From positions 1 to 56,434 of the forward strand of contig JABGQA010000080.1 of the NCBI GenBank assembly GCA_018644665.1: 56,434 bases of DNA. Reading direction: 5' to 3'. The position numbers and the translations under genes were made by a program. The notes under the pieces were generated by a model. The model did not search any database. It worked only from the letters and a program-made list of their open reading frames with translations, and was not told where the DNA came from. Each line of letters starts with the position of its first letter. Within the stretch, counting starts at the first letter, position 1. Shown piece by piece: positions 16,566 to 23,682 of this stretch. The stretch comes from Candidatus Poribacteria bacterium (lineage in GTDB: Bacteria > Poribacteria > WGA-4E > GCA-2687025).

Positions 16566-16964
16566 ATGCGACGAGAAGCGTCAACACTTGGCCGGATTCC
16601 CCGGGGCGCCAGCGGCGGCCCGAGGAAGCTGGGGAGGCCGTCACGTCGGCGAGCCACGGGACGCGACGGCGCCGCGGCGCACGGAGCCGCGCAGGTGGAT
16701 GCGGCTTCGGAGGCCATCTGCCGCGCGACGGGGTTCGACGCCGTGCTGATCGAGCCGGCCGATGCGGCGGCCGCGGCGCTCGCCGTGTGCAAAGCCGCGT
16801 CTCGCGCTCCCCGCACGGCGCTCGACGTGGCTAGTCGGGGCCTGTCGCCAGCGACGAGCCTGCTGGCGCAAGCCCCGGGCTCGATCGGAGCCGTGACCCG
16901 GGCGGGTGCCGAGGCGCCGTCGCGCCGCGCGTCCCACGGGGCGCTCCGCTACTACGGACTGTGA
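16566..16964 (+). CDS. Small basic protein 4 with PxxALxV motif, 132 aa
   Basis: ATG at 16566 has GAGG eight bases upstream; an in-frame ATG at 16512 has no better site and would add 18 unrelated residues. Residues 1-40 are Arg/Gly-rich; 40-80 mix Ala and acidic residues (ICRATGFDAVLIEPADAA). Then comes the motif PRTALDVASRGLSP (82-95), followed by SLLAQAPGSIGAV and a short tail ending in ALRYYGL. No signal peptide. No known family; groups by motif with 14417, 15284 and 17848. Confidence 0.65.
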   Translation: MRREASTLGRIPRGASGGPRKLGRPSRRRATGRDGAAAHGAAQVDAASEAICRATGFDAVLIEPADAAAAALAVCKAASRAPRTALDVASRGLSPATSLLAQAPGSIGAVTRAGAEAPSRRASHGALRYYGL

Positions 16965-17173
16965 CGCATTCCGCGCGTGGACCTGCATCGGCGCAGGAAC
17001 GCGTGCGGTACGGACAGACAACAGCTCTGTGGCTCGGGACGAGATCGAGAAGGCTTCGGCGGCCGGGGGGAGCGAGAACGTGGCGTCTCTCGGTCGCCAC
17101 CGGAGCGAGATAGACCGGCGCGGTCGCTCCTGACCGACTAGCGCCGTGCGCCGGCTCAGGCGCAACAGACCCA

Positions 17174-17202
17174 CGGCCCGGGCGGCGGCATCCGCCGGGC
17201 CG
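17174..17202 (+). terminator. GC-rich hairpin upstream of gene 17231
   Basis: CGGCCCGGGCGG (17174-17185), six-base loop, CCGCCGGGCCG (17192-17202): an 11-pair stem with one bulged G. It lies 29 bases before the next ATG. No T-run; it may be a terminator for the upstream unit or a structured leader. Confidence 0.5.
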
Positions 17203-17230
17203 CACATCTCACGCAAGAGGAACGTCAACC

Positions 17231-17803
17231 ATGGCGGACACGATGTCGATCGAGTCTTCACAGGGAGCGCGCGCAGCTTCGCGAGCCGCGTCGTCGAAGG
17301 CCTCGCGCCCCTCGGCGCGCAAGGCATCGGCCAGCTCCGGATCCGCGACGAAGAAGGCGGACAAGCCCGATACCAACGACGCCGCGTCAACGAGGAAGGC
17401 CTCCGCGGCCAAGGGCGATTCGCCCGACAAGGCCGCATCCCGAACCGCAGCGAGGTCGGAGCGCGACAGCCGGGCCAAGCAGTCACGGCAGAAGTCGGCG
17501 GCGAGGCCCTCGCGCGCGAGAACACGCACCGCGCCAACTCGGAGCAAGCCTACCGCGGCGCCCGCCAAGGCCTCGGCTCAGAAGGGGCCGAATCCGACCA
17601 CGAAGGCAAAGTCGACCGGCGCCGCCGAGTCGACGAGGAGCCGCCCGACATCGCGACGGGCGCGACCGAAGGCCGCGGCAGAGAGCCGTCGCAGCCGACC
17701 GTCAGCCGCTGACTCCACCAAGGCGAGCCAGGCGAGGCCCGCGTCCAAGGGCCCCGGCCCCTCGGGTGGGGCGGCTAGCCCCAAGCAGGCGTCAAACCGC
17801 TAG
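17231..17803 (+). CDS. Ser/Ala/Lys/Arg-rich histone-H1-like protein, 190 aa
   Basis: GAGGA nine bases before ATG. The protein is almost wholly Ser, Ala, Lys, Arg, Thr and Pro (for example SRAASSKASRPSARKASAS), with no hydrophobic core. This composition is typical of H1-like, AlgP-like DNA-compacting tails, and of disordered linkers. It lacks the PxxALxV motif of its neighbours. A 188-codon frame (17146-17712) overlaps it in another phase; this frame is preferred because of the SD, the third-position G/C bias and the composition it shares with the cluster. Function unknown; nucleic-acid or anionic-polymer binding is inferred. Confidence 0.6.
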   Translation: MADTMSIESSQGARAASRAASSKASRPSARKASASSGSATKKADKPDTNDAASTRKASAAKGDSPDKAASRTAARSERDSRAKQSRQKSAARPSRARTRTAPTRSKPTAAPAKASAQKGPNPTTKAKSTGAAESTRSRPTSRRARPKAAAESRRSRPSAADSTKASQARPASKGPGPSGGAASPKQASNR

Positions 17804-17847
17804 CCCCTGACCCACACGGTCTCGAACGTACTATAAGGAGCGACGAC

Positions 17848-18300
17848 ATGCCCCTCGTACAGGGACTTCACTCTCTCGGCGCCCCGGGCCGCATTAGCCT
17901 GGCTACGGCCAGCTCGTCCAAGGCCGGCACCGTTACGTCACGGACGATGGCCGCTCACGACGACAGCGCGCAGAAGCGCGCCGCCGAGCTCGCCGCGCAG
18001 CCGGAGACCAAGGCTCGCGTAGCTCGCGCGGGTGTCACCAAGGCGGCGAAGTCAGGCGGCGATCTCCCGCAGCCTCCGATTGGCGTCGCGGACGCCACCG
18101 GCAAGAACACGCCGATGTCCATAACCAACCGTATCAAGGCCGCCATCCAACGGGATCCGTCTGGAGCTCTTAAGGTGCAGACGGCCGGGCTGTCCAGCGA
18201 ATCTGTGCTGGCGCGCCACGCCGGCCCGCAGGGCTCTCAGGGAGCCTCGATGGCGGCCATGGCAGCTGCGGCCACGGTTCTGAACCCGAACGCCCTGTAG
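17848..18300 (+). CDS. Small protein 5 with PxxALxV motif, 150 aa
   Basis: SD TAAGGAG before ATG. Less basic than its neighbours. Residues 35-70 form an Ala/Lys-rich helix; 78-92 are Gly/Pro-rich. ITNRIKAAIQRDPSGALKVQTAGLSS-type sequence (motif PSGALKVQTAGLSS at 104-117) is followed by SVLARHAG and an Ala/Met-rich tail ending NPNAL. No signal peptide. Last gene of the flagellin-linked run; a hairpin at 18329-18356 follows. Confidence 0.75.
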   Translation: MPLVQGLHSLGAPGRISLATASSSKAGTVTSRTMAAHDDSAQKRAAELAAQPETKARVARAGVTKAAKSGGDLPQPPIGVADATGKNTPMSITNRIKAAIQRDPSGALKVQTAGLSSESVLARHAGPQGSQGASMAAMAAAATVLNPNAL

Positions 18301-18328
18301 GGTCTCGGGCCCCTGAAACGAGCTTCCC

Positions 18329-18356
18329 AAGCGCCGGCCGATCCAGGTCGGCGCTT
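18329..18356 (+). terminator. Terminator-like hairpin ending flagellin-linked cluster
   Basis: AAGCGCCG (18329-18336), 12-base loop, CGGCGCTT (18349-18356), 28 bases after the last stop of the cluster and before the nuo promoter. No T-run. Confidence 0.55.
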
Positions 18357-18383
18357 GCCGTGCCCGACGCCATCGGTTTGGGC

Positions 18384-18411
18384 TTGTTCGCGATGACGCG
18401 CGTGCTATAAT
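18384..18411 (+). promoter_or_regulatory. Extended -10 promoter of the nuo operon
   Basis: TGCTATAAT (18403-18411) is a perfect -10 with the TGn extension; TTGTTC (18384-18389) at 16 bases is a weak -35. Predicted transcription start near 18418, giving a leader of about 59 bases before nuoA. Confidence 0.75.
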
Positions 18412-18476
18412 TCGGATGGCCTCGCGCCAGGGGCCGACGCCACGCCGCACCCGGCTGCCGCATAGGAACGCGCTGC

Positions 18477-18923
18477 ATGCGATACGAGTTCGCAAACGTC
18501 TTCGTCTTCATCATCGTCGGCTGCGCGTTCATCCTCGTTAACAACGTCCTCTCCAAGCTGGCGCGCCCGCAGGTGTTCAGCAGCGAGAAGTACGTCCCAT
18601 ACGAGTGCGGCGAGGATCCCGTCGACGACGCCCGACTCAAGTTCAACATCCGGTTCTACACGACGGCGCTCATCTTTCTGCTGTTCGATGTCGAGATCGC
18701 CTTCCTGTTCCCATGGGCGGTCGTTTTCAAGCAGATCGGCCTTATCGCGCTCGTGGAGATGTTCATTTTCGTCGGCGTGCTGCTCATCGGCCTGGCGTAC
18801 GTGTGGGTCAAGGGCGACCTCGACTGGGTGCGCACGTACCGGGACGTGCAGGAGCCCGACGCTGCGCCCGACCTCACCGCAGGCACACCGGCCGGCCATG
18901 GCTTGGCCGAGGCCGCCGACTAG
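18477..18923 (+). CDS. nuoA: NADH-quinone oxidoreductase subunit A
   Basis: A 148-aa membrane subunit of complex I with three helices. It contains YECGEDPVDDARLKFNIRFY and LFDVEIAFLFPWA, the loop that carries the active/deactive-transition Cys and contacts NuoD and NuoH at the quinone site, then VEMFIFVGVLLIGLAYVWVKG. Its C-terminal tail (about 30 residues) is longer than usual and acidic. First gene of the cluster; AGGAA lies about nine bases before ATG. nuoB starts 12 bases after its stop. Confidence 0.96.
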   Translation: MRYEFANVFVFIIVGCAFILVNNVLSKLARPQVFSSEKYVPYECGEDPVDDARLKFNIRFYTTALIFLLFDVEIAFLFPWAVVFKQIGLIALVEMFIFVGVLLIGLAYVWVKGDLDWVRTYRDVQEPDAAPDLTAGTPAGHGLAEAAD

Positions 18924-18935
18924 CGGAAAGACGAG

Positions 18936-19424
18936 ATGCGCGTACTCGCAGACCAGTTTGATCGGAACGTCATCATCACGACGGTGGACTCGCTCGTCAA
19001 CTGGGCGCGTAAGTCGTCCCTGTGGCCGATGACTTTCGGGCTCGCCTGCTGCGCCATCGAGTTCATGGCGACAGCGGCATCGCACAACGATCTCGACAGG
19101 TTTGGCGCGGGTGTTCCGCGCGCGACGCCTCGCCAGTCCGACCTGCTTATCGTCTCCGGCACAGTGACGATGAAGATGGCGATGCGCGTGAAGCGGCTTT
19201 ACGAGCAAATGCCGGAGCCGAAGTACGTGATATCCATGGGTAGCTGTGCGACCAGCGGCGGCCCGTATTGGATGCACGGCTACTCGGTGCTCAAGGGCGT
19301 GGACCGCATCATCCCCGTCGACGTGTACGTGCCGGGATGCCCGCCACGGCCCGAAGCGGTGCTCGAGGGGCTGCTGAAGCTGCAAGAGAAGATCATGAGC
19401 ACGACGATCGCGAAGAAGGCGTAG
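18936..19424 (+). CDS. nuoB: NADH-quinone oxidoreductase subunit B
   Basis: A 162-aa hydrophilic subunit of the Q module that holds the terminal [4Fe-4S] cluster N2, which passes electrons to quinone. The four ligands are visible: Cys38-Cys39 (GLACCA), Cys104 (MGSCATSGG) and Cys135 (VPGCPPRPE). Length is typical. The ATG lies 12 bases after nuoA; an AAAGACGAG tract supplies a modest SD. Acts at the cytoplasmic face of the membrane with NuoC and NuoD. Confidence 0.97.
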   Translation: MRVLADQFDRNVIITTVDSLVNWARKSSLWPMTFGLACCAIEFMATAASHNDLDRFGAGVPRATPRQSDLLIVSGTVTMKMAMRVKRLYEQMPEPKYVISMGSCATSGGPYWMHGYSVLKGVDRIIPVDVYVPGCPPRPEAVLEGLLKLQEKIMSTTIAKKA

Positions 19425-19456
19425 ACCGCGGCACACGCCGAACGTCGAGGACGACA

Positions 19457-19963
19457 TTGACGGCAGAAGAGATACACGGGCGGCTGCGGGAGCGATTCGG
19501 TGACGACGTCGTCACCGGCCTGGTCCTGACAGATGAATCCGATCCCAAAAGCCCTGTCATCTACGACCCTCCTCAGTCGATGGTAGACGCGCCAGCGATC
19601 GCCGAAGTCGCGATGTTCTGCCGCGACGAGGACGCCCTTCGGCTTGACTCGCTGATGTGCTTGTCGGCGCTCGACCGAGGCTCCAATTTGTCCGTCGTGT
19701 ACAACCTGCACTCCATGACGCACAGACACGTCGCGGCGCTCCGCGTGGACGTGCCGCGCGCGGCGGCCGTAGTGCCCAGCGTGGAGCGGGCGTGGAAGAC
19801 CGCGAATTGGCATGAACGCGAGGCGCACGACCTCATGGGCATCGCGTTCTCCGGCCACAGCGATCTGCGGCCGCTCATTCTACCCGAGGGCTGGGAGGGC
19901 TACCCCCTCCGCAAGGACTACGAGGTGCAGGAATACTACCGCGGGATGAAGGTACCCTACTAA
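19457..19963 (+). CDS. nuoC: NADH-quinone oxidoreductase subunit C
   Basis: A 168-aa 30-kDa subunit of the Q module. The diagnostic C-terminal segment is present: WHEREAHDLMGIAF, GHSDLRPLILPEGWEG and PLRKDYE. No NuoD fusion, unlike enterobacteria. The frame is open further upstream into nuoB; the start is taken as TTG at 19457 because GAGGA lies six bases before it and the family's N-terminus begins there. Within the nuo operon; nuoD begins 17 bases after the stop. Confidence 0.93.
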   Translation: MTAEEIHGRLRERFGDDVVTGLVLTDESDPKSPVIYDPPQSMVDAPAIAEVAMFCRDEDALRLDSLMCLSALDRGSNLSVVYNLHSMTHRHVAALRVDVPRAAAVVPSVERAWKTANWHEREAHDLMGIAFSGHSDLRPLILPEGWEGYPLRKDYEVQEYYRGMKVPY

Positions 19964-19980
19964 CACGGAATCCGGGGTCG

Positions 19981-21132
19981 ATGGCAGAGCCGACAACACG
20001 GGCGCTACGCACGGATACGATGGTCCTGAGCATGGGACCGCAGCATCCGAGCACCCACGGCGTGTTGCGTCTTGAACTCAAGACTGACGGCGAGGTCGTC
20101 CAGGACGCGATCCCGCACATCGGCTATCTGCATCGGAACTTCGAGAAGCACGCCGAGAACCTGACGTACCCGCAGATCATCCCGTATACGGACCGGATGG
20201 ACTATATCGCGGCGATGAACAACGAACTCGGCTTCGTCCTGGCTGTCGAGGAGCTGCTCGCCCGCGGGCCGCGGCCGGTCGAGGTCCCCGAGAAGGCCGA
20301 GTACATCCGCGTCATCGTCTGCGAACTGAACCGGATCGCGAGCCATCTGCTTGCGTTCGGCGCGTACGGGCTCGACATCGGCGCGTTCACGCCGTTCCTG
20401 TATGCCTTCCGCGACCGCGAGACGATTCTGGAGCTGTTTGAGGAGTTGAGCGGCGCGCGTCTGCTATACAACTACATCCGCGTAGGCGGCGTCGCCCGTG
20501 ACTTCCCCGGGGGCTTCCACCACAAGCTGCGCAGCTTCCTCGGCTACTTCGGGCCGCAGATCGACGTCTACAACACGCTCCTCTCGAACAACAAGATCTT
20601 CCTCGAACGCACCGCGGGTATCGGCGTGCTCGGGGTTGACGAGTGCATCCAGAACGGCTGGACTGGCCCGAACATCCGCGGAGCCGGGCTGGCGTGGGAT
20701 CTGCGCAAGGAAGAGCCTTACAGCATCTACGACCGGTTCGACTTCGCGATTCCCGTGGGCAAGAACGGCGACTGTTGGGACCGGTACATGGTCCGCATGG
20801 ATGAGATGCGCGAGAGCGTGAAAATCGCCACGCAGGCGCTCGACCAGATGGAGGAGCGCGGCCTTCTCGAGGACGAGAACTTCACCGCGAAGGTGCGCGG
20901 TACGTTGCGGCCTCCCGCGGGCGAGATCTACATGCGCACGGAGACTCCGCGAGGTGACCTCGGATACTACATACACAGCGACGGCAGCGACCGCCCGTCG
21001 AGAGTGAAGGTCCGTTCGCCGTGTTTCACGGCGCTCAGCGCGTTGCGTAAGATGAGTCGCGGCCTGCTCATAGCCGACGTGGTGGCGATCATCGGCAGTA
21101 TCGACATCGTCATGGGAGAGATCGACCGGTAG
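19981..21132 (+). CDS. nuoD: NADH-quinone oxidoreductase subunit D
   Basis: A 383-aa 49-kDa subunit, forming the quinone-binding pocket with NuoB and structurally related to NiFe-hydrogenase large subunits. MGPQHPSTHGVLRL carries the pocket His; HRNFEK, NRIASHLL, YVRVGGV-type (here YIRVGGVARD) and SPCFTAL follow. The final residues GEIDR match the usual C-terminus. ATG preceded by GGGGT. Its gene order (C, D, then H) skips the usual nuoE, F and G. Confidence 0.97.
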   Translation: MAEPTTRALRTDTMVLSMGPQHPSTHGVLRLELKTDGEVVQDAIPHIGYLHRNFEKHAENLTYPQIIPYTDRMDYIAAMNNELGFVLAVEELLARGPRPVEVPEKAEYIRVIVCELNRIASHLLAFGAYGLDIGAFTPFLYAFRDRETILELFEELSGARLLYNYIRVGGVARDFPGGFHHKLRSFLGYFGPQIDVYNTLLSNNKIFLERTAGIGVLGVDECIQNGWTGPNIRGAGLAWDLRKEEPYSIYDRFDFAIPVGKNGDCWDRYMVRMDEMRESVKIATQALDQMEERGLLEDENFTAKVRGTLRPPAGEIYMRTETPRGDLGYYIHSDGSDRPSRVKVRSPCFTALSALRKMSRGLLIADVVAIIGSIDIVMGEIDR

Positions 21133-21161
21133 CAGCGGGCTGCCGCGATGATCCAGAACGT

Positions 21162-22403
21162 ATGACACACCCGATCGAAGCATTCGCCTCGCGTCTCAGG
21201 ACGACGTTGGCGCAGACGACCGAGACGCTCGAGCTGGGCGGCCGGTGGCCCGAGGCGATCCCGCTCGAAGGCCTCATCGCCATCATGTTGGTCGTGCTCG
21301 CCGCGGTGACGGTCGCTCTCATCGCCGCGATCCCGATCGTGCTCGTGCTGATGGAGCGCAAGGTGTCCGCCTATTTCCAGGACCGTCTCGGGCCGACCCG
21401 CGTCGGCCCGTGGGGCGTCCTCGTAACGCTCGCGGACGGCATCAAGCTGCTGTTCAAAGAGGATCTGATACCCCCGCAAGCCGACAAGCTACTGTTCCGT
21501 CTTGCCCCCTACGTCGTCTTCGGGTCGTCGTTCGCGGTCGTCGCCGTGCTACCCCCGTTCCAGTCGACGGTGATCGGCAACCTGCAGCTCGGCCTGTTCA
21601 TCTACCTCGCGGTGTCTTCTCTGGTGGTGCTTGGCATCATCATGGCAGGCTGGTCGTCGAACAGCAAATACTCCCTGTTCGGCGCGCTGCGAGGGGCCGC
21701 GCAGATCGTCAGCTACGAGATCCCTCTCGGGCTGTCCGCGCTCATGATCGTGATGACGGCTGGCACGCTAAACATGCAGCATCTCGTCATGGATCAGGTG
21801 GGCGGGATTCACCACTGGTACATGTTCCGCCATCCGTTCCTGTTCGTCGGCGCGTGGATCTACTTCATCTCGGCGATCGCGGAGGTGAACCGGACCCCAT
21901 TCGATCTGCCGGAGGCGGAGTCTGAAATCGTCGCGGGCTTCCACACCGAGTACAGCGGCCTACGGTTCGCCTACTTCTTCCTGGCGGAATACGCGAACGT
22001 CTTCGTCGTGTCGGGCATCTGCGTGGCCCTGTTCATGGGCGGGTGGTCGAGTCCCATCCCCGGCTTCCACGCCATCCCCGGCATCGTATGGTTCGTCGGC
22101 AAGGTGTTCGTCTTGGTCTTCATGATGATGTGGATTCGATGGACTGTGCCGCGGGTCCGGGTCGATCAGCTCATGGCCGTGTGCTGGAAGTACCTGCTCC
22201 CGATCTCTTTCGTGAACATCATCGGCACCGGCGTCGTAGTCCTGCTCGAGCGGGAGCAGCTAGGCGTTGAGATTGCTGGCATGTTCATTGGCGTCGGCGC
22301 CCTGATGTGGGCCGTTGCTCCCGTCATGCTGCTGATTCTCGGGGCGCTCGCGTTCTCCGGCACCGAGCCGGTAGCGCGTCGGTCCCCGGCTGTGGGAGGG
22401 TAG
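21162..22403 (+). CDS. nuoH: NADH-quinone oxidoreductase subunit H
   Basis: A 413-aa membrane subunit with eight or nine helices that links the Q module to the proton pumps. It has LMERKVSAYFQDRLGPTRVG, ADGIKLLFKEDLIP, RGAAQIVSYEIPLG, NRTPFDLPEAESEIVAGFH and WIRWTVPRVRVDQLM, all hallmarks. N-terminal soluble extension of about 30 residues. A single-strand neighbour of nuoJ with only six bases between stop and start; nuoI, which normally follows nuoH, is absent. Confidence 0.97.
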   Translation: MTHPIEAFASRLRTTLAQTTETLELGGRWPEAIPLEGLIAIMLVVLAAVTVALIAAIPIVLVLMERKVSAYFQDRLGPTRVGPWGVLVTLADGIKLLFKEDLIPPQADKLLFRLAPYVVFGSSFAVVAVLPPFQSTVIGNLQLGLFIYLAVSSLVVLGIIMAGWSSNSKYSLFGALRGAAQIVSYEIPLGLSALMIVMTAGTLNMQHLVMDQVGGIHHWYMFRHPFLFVGAWIYFISAIAEVNRTPFDLPEAESEIVAGFHTEYSGLRFAYFFLAEYANVFVVSGICVALFMGGWSSPIPGFHAIPGIVWFVGKVFVLVFMMMWIRWTVPRVRVDQLMAVCWKYLLPISFVNIIGTGVVVLLEREQLGVEIAGMFIGVGALMWAVAPVMLLILGALAFSGTEPVARRSPAVGG

Positions 22404-22409
22404 GGCGAC

Positions 22410-23378
22410 ATGGCCGTCCTGATCTTCTACGCATTCGTCGGGCTGGCGTTGACGTCGGCTGTCGTCGTCGTGACGACGCGGAACGTCGTCCACGCCGCGT
22501 TCGCGCTCATGGTGACGTTGTTCAGCGTCGCCGCATTCTACGTTTTCCTCGACGCGGACTTCCTCGCCGTCATACAGGTGCTCGTCTACGTGGGCGGCAT
22601 CCTCGTGCTGGTTCTGTTCGGCGTGATGATGACCAGCGGATCACTTCTCGTGAAGCTCCGCGCGCCCGTGCGACAGCTAGCTCCGGCGGCGGCGGTTGGG
22701 CTCGTGCTGCTTGGGGTGCTCCTCCACGTGTCCATCGCGGAGTCGCCGTGGGATCAGTTCGTGTTGGTTGAGGACCCAGACGGGTCAGCCGGAGCGGCGA
22801 TCAAGGCCGCCACGTCGGGCGGCCGTTCGCTGGACGCCGTGACAACGGCCCCTGTGAGACCGCGCCTGACGATCGCCTACATGTCGGAGGAGGCCGCGGG
22901 CGAAGGCCCCGCCGACCGCCTGCTCGAACAGGAAGTGGGGACCGCGCTGATCAACACCGGGATTCGCCGCATGTACGTCGTGCAGTCGCGGCCAGACGCG
23001 CTGAACCCGACGCGACATGTAGTGCTGGTGGAGAAGCGCGTAACATCGCTCGTGAGAGACCGGGCGGACGCCGACATTGGTGACGACGAGTTGGCAGCGG
23101 TCCGTGAGGCGGTCGCCGCTCGGCCGGTCGACGGATTCACTCCCGCCGAGGTGGACCGGCCGGACATGCTCTTGGTCACCGGGCTCGACGAGGCCGGCAG
23201 GGCTGCCCTGGTCGGCGAGGGTCGCTTGCGCGAGGTGACAGATGTCCGCACGGTGGTAGGGCTCGGCGACTCGGTGATGCTCGGGGAGTTCCTGCTGCCG
23301 TTCGAGGTGGTCGGCGCGCTCCTGCTCGTGGCCCTGATAGGCGCGGCGGTGGTCTCGCGCAAGGAACTGGAAGCATGA
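22410..23378 (+). CDS. nuoJ: NADH-quinone oxidoreductase subunit J with large insertion
   Basis: A 322-aa protein against about 165-200 aa for typical NuoJ. Residues 1-107 hold the first four helices, including YVGGILVLVLFGVMM, and 286-318 hold the last (LGEFLLPFEVVGALLLVALIGAAVV), both canonical. Between them lies a hydrophilic insertion of about 175 residues (108-283) with alternating strands and helices (RMYVVQSRP, HVVLVEKR, MLLVTGLD). By NuoJ topology this loop should face the periplasmic side, but that is inferred. The insertion is in frame, has the same codon bias, and the gene overlaps nuoK by four bases (ATGA), so it is not a sequencing artefact by appearance. Confidence 0.92.
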   Translation: MAVLIFYAFVGLALTSAVVVVTTRNVVHAAFALMVTLFSVAAFYVFLDADFLAVIQVLVYVGGILVLVLFGVMMTSGSLLVKLRAPVRQLAPAAAVGLVLLGVLLHVSIAESPWDQFVLVEDPDGSAGAAIKAATSGGRSLDAVTTAPVRPRLTIAYMSEEAAGEGPADRLLEQEVGTALINTGIRRMYVVQSRPDALNPTRHVVLVEKRVTSLVRDRADADIGDDELAAVREAVAARPVDGFTPAEVDRPDMLLVTGLDEAGRAALVGEGRLREVTDVRTVVGLGDSVMLGEFLLPFEVVGALLLVALIGAAVVSRKELEA

Positions 23379-23680
23379 TCACACTCTCACACTACTTGGT
23401 CGTCAGTGGCCTGCTCTTCGTGTTCGGGATGTTCGCCGTGCTGACGCGCCGCAACGCCATCGCGATCCTCATGGGGATCGAGCTGATCCTGAACTCGGCG
23501 AACCTGAACTTCGTGGCGTTCTCACGGTACGTCGTCGGCGGCGTGGCGGGACAGATGATCGCCGTGTTCGTGATCGTGCTGGCGGCGGCGGAAGCGGCCG
23601 TCGCGCTGGCCATCATCCTCGACATCTACCAGAAGCTAGGTACGATCAGTCCCGATGAGACGCGGGAACTGAAGGGGTAG
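23375..23680 (+). CDS. nuoK: NADH-quinone oxidoreductase subunit K
   Basis: A 101-aa three-helix membrane subunit of complex I. It has the conserved Glu residues of the proton half-channel (MGIELILNSANLNFVAF, AAAEAAVALAIILD). Its ATG overlaps the nuoJ stop, implying translational coupling. Length and sequence are fully typical. Confidence 0.97.
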   Translation: MITLSHYLVVSGLLFVFGMFAVLTRRNAIAILMGIELILNSANLNFVAFSRYVVGGVAGQMIAVFVIVLAAAEAAVALAIILDIYQKLGTISPDETRELKG

Positions 23681-23682
23681 CG

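Larger units (their letters stand above)
16283..17028 (+). repeat. Duplicated 24-base intergenic element
   Basis: The stretch 16283-16306 (GCGGTACG..CAGACAACA) recurs at 17005-17028 with three mismatches in 24 bases. Each copy lies 40-50 bases after the stop of a motif-family gene (15284-16237 and 16566-16964), in the same orientation, and each is followed by CTCGGGACG within 50 bases. This suggests the genes and their 3' flanks were duplicated together, or a shared RNA element. Confidence 0.6.

Noticed and set aside
15359..17537. Long minus-strand frames (15359-16195 and 16641-17537)
   Set aside because: High GC gives open antisense frames. These lack SDs and domain signals, while the plus frames share the family motif.
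17146..17712. 188-codon plus-strand frame overlapping the histone-like gene
   Set aside because: No SD before its ATG, and the other frame at 17231 has GAGGA and the same composition as neighbouring genes. Some doubt remains, as both are low-complexity.
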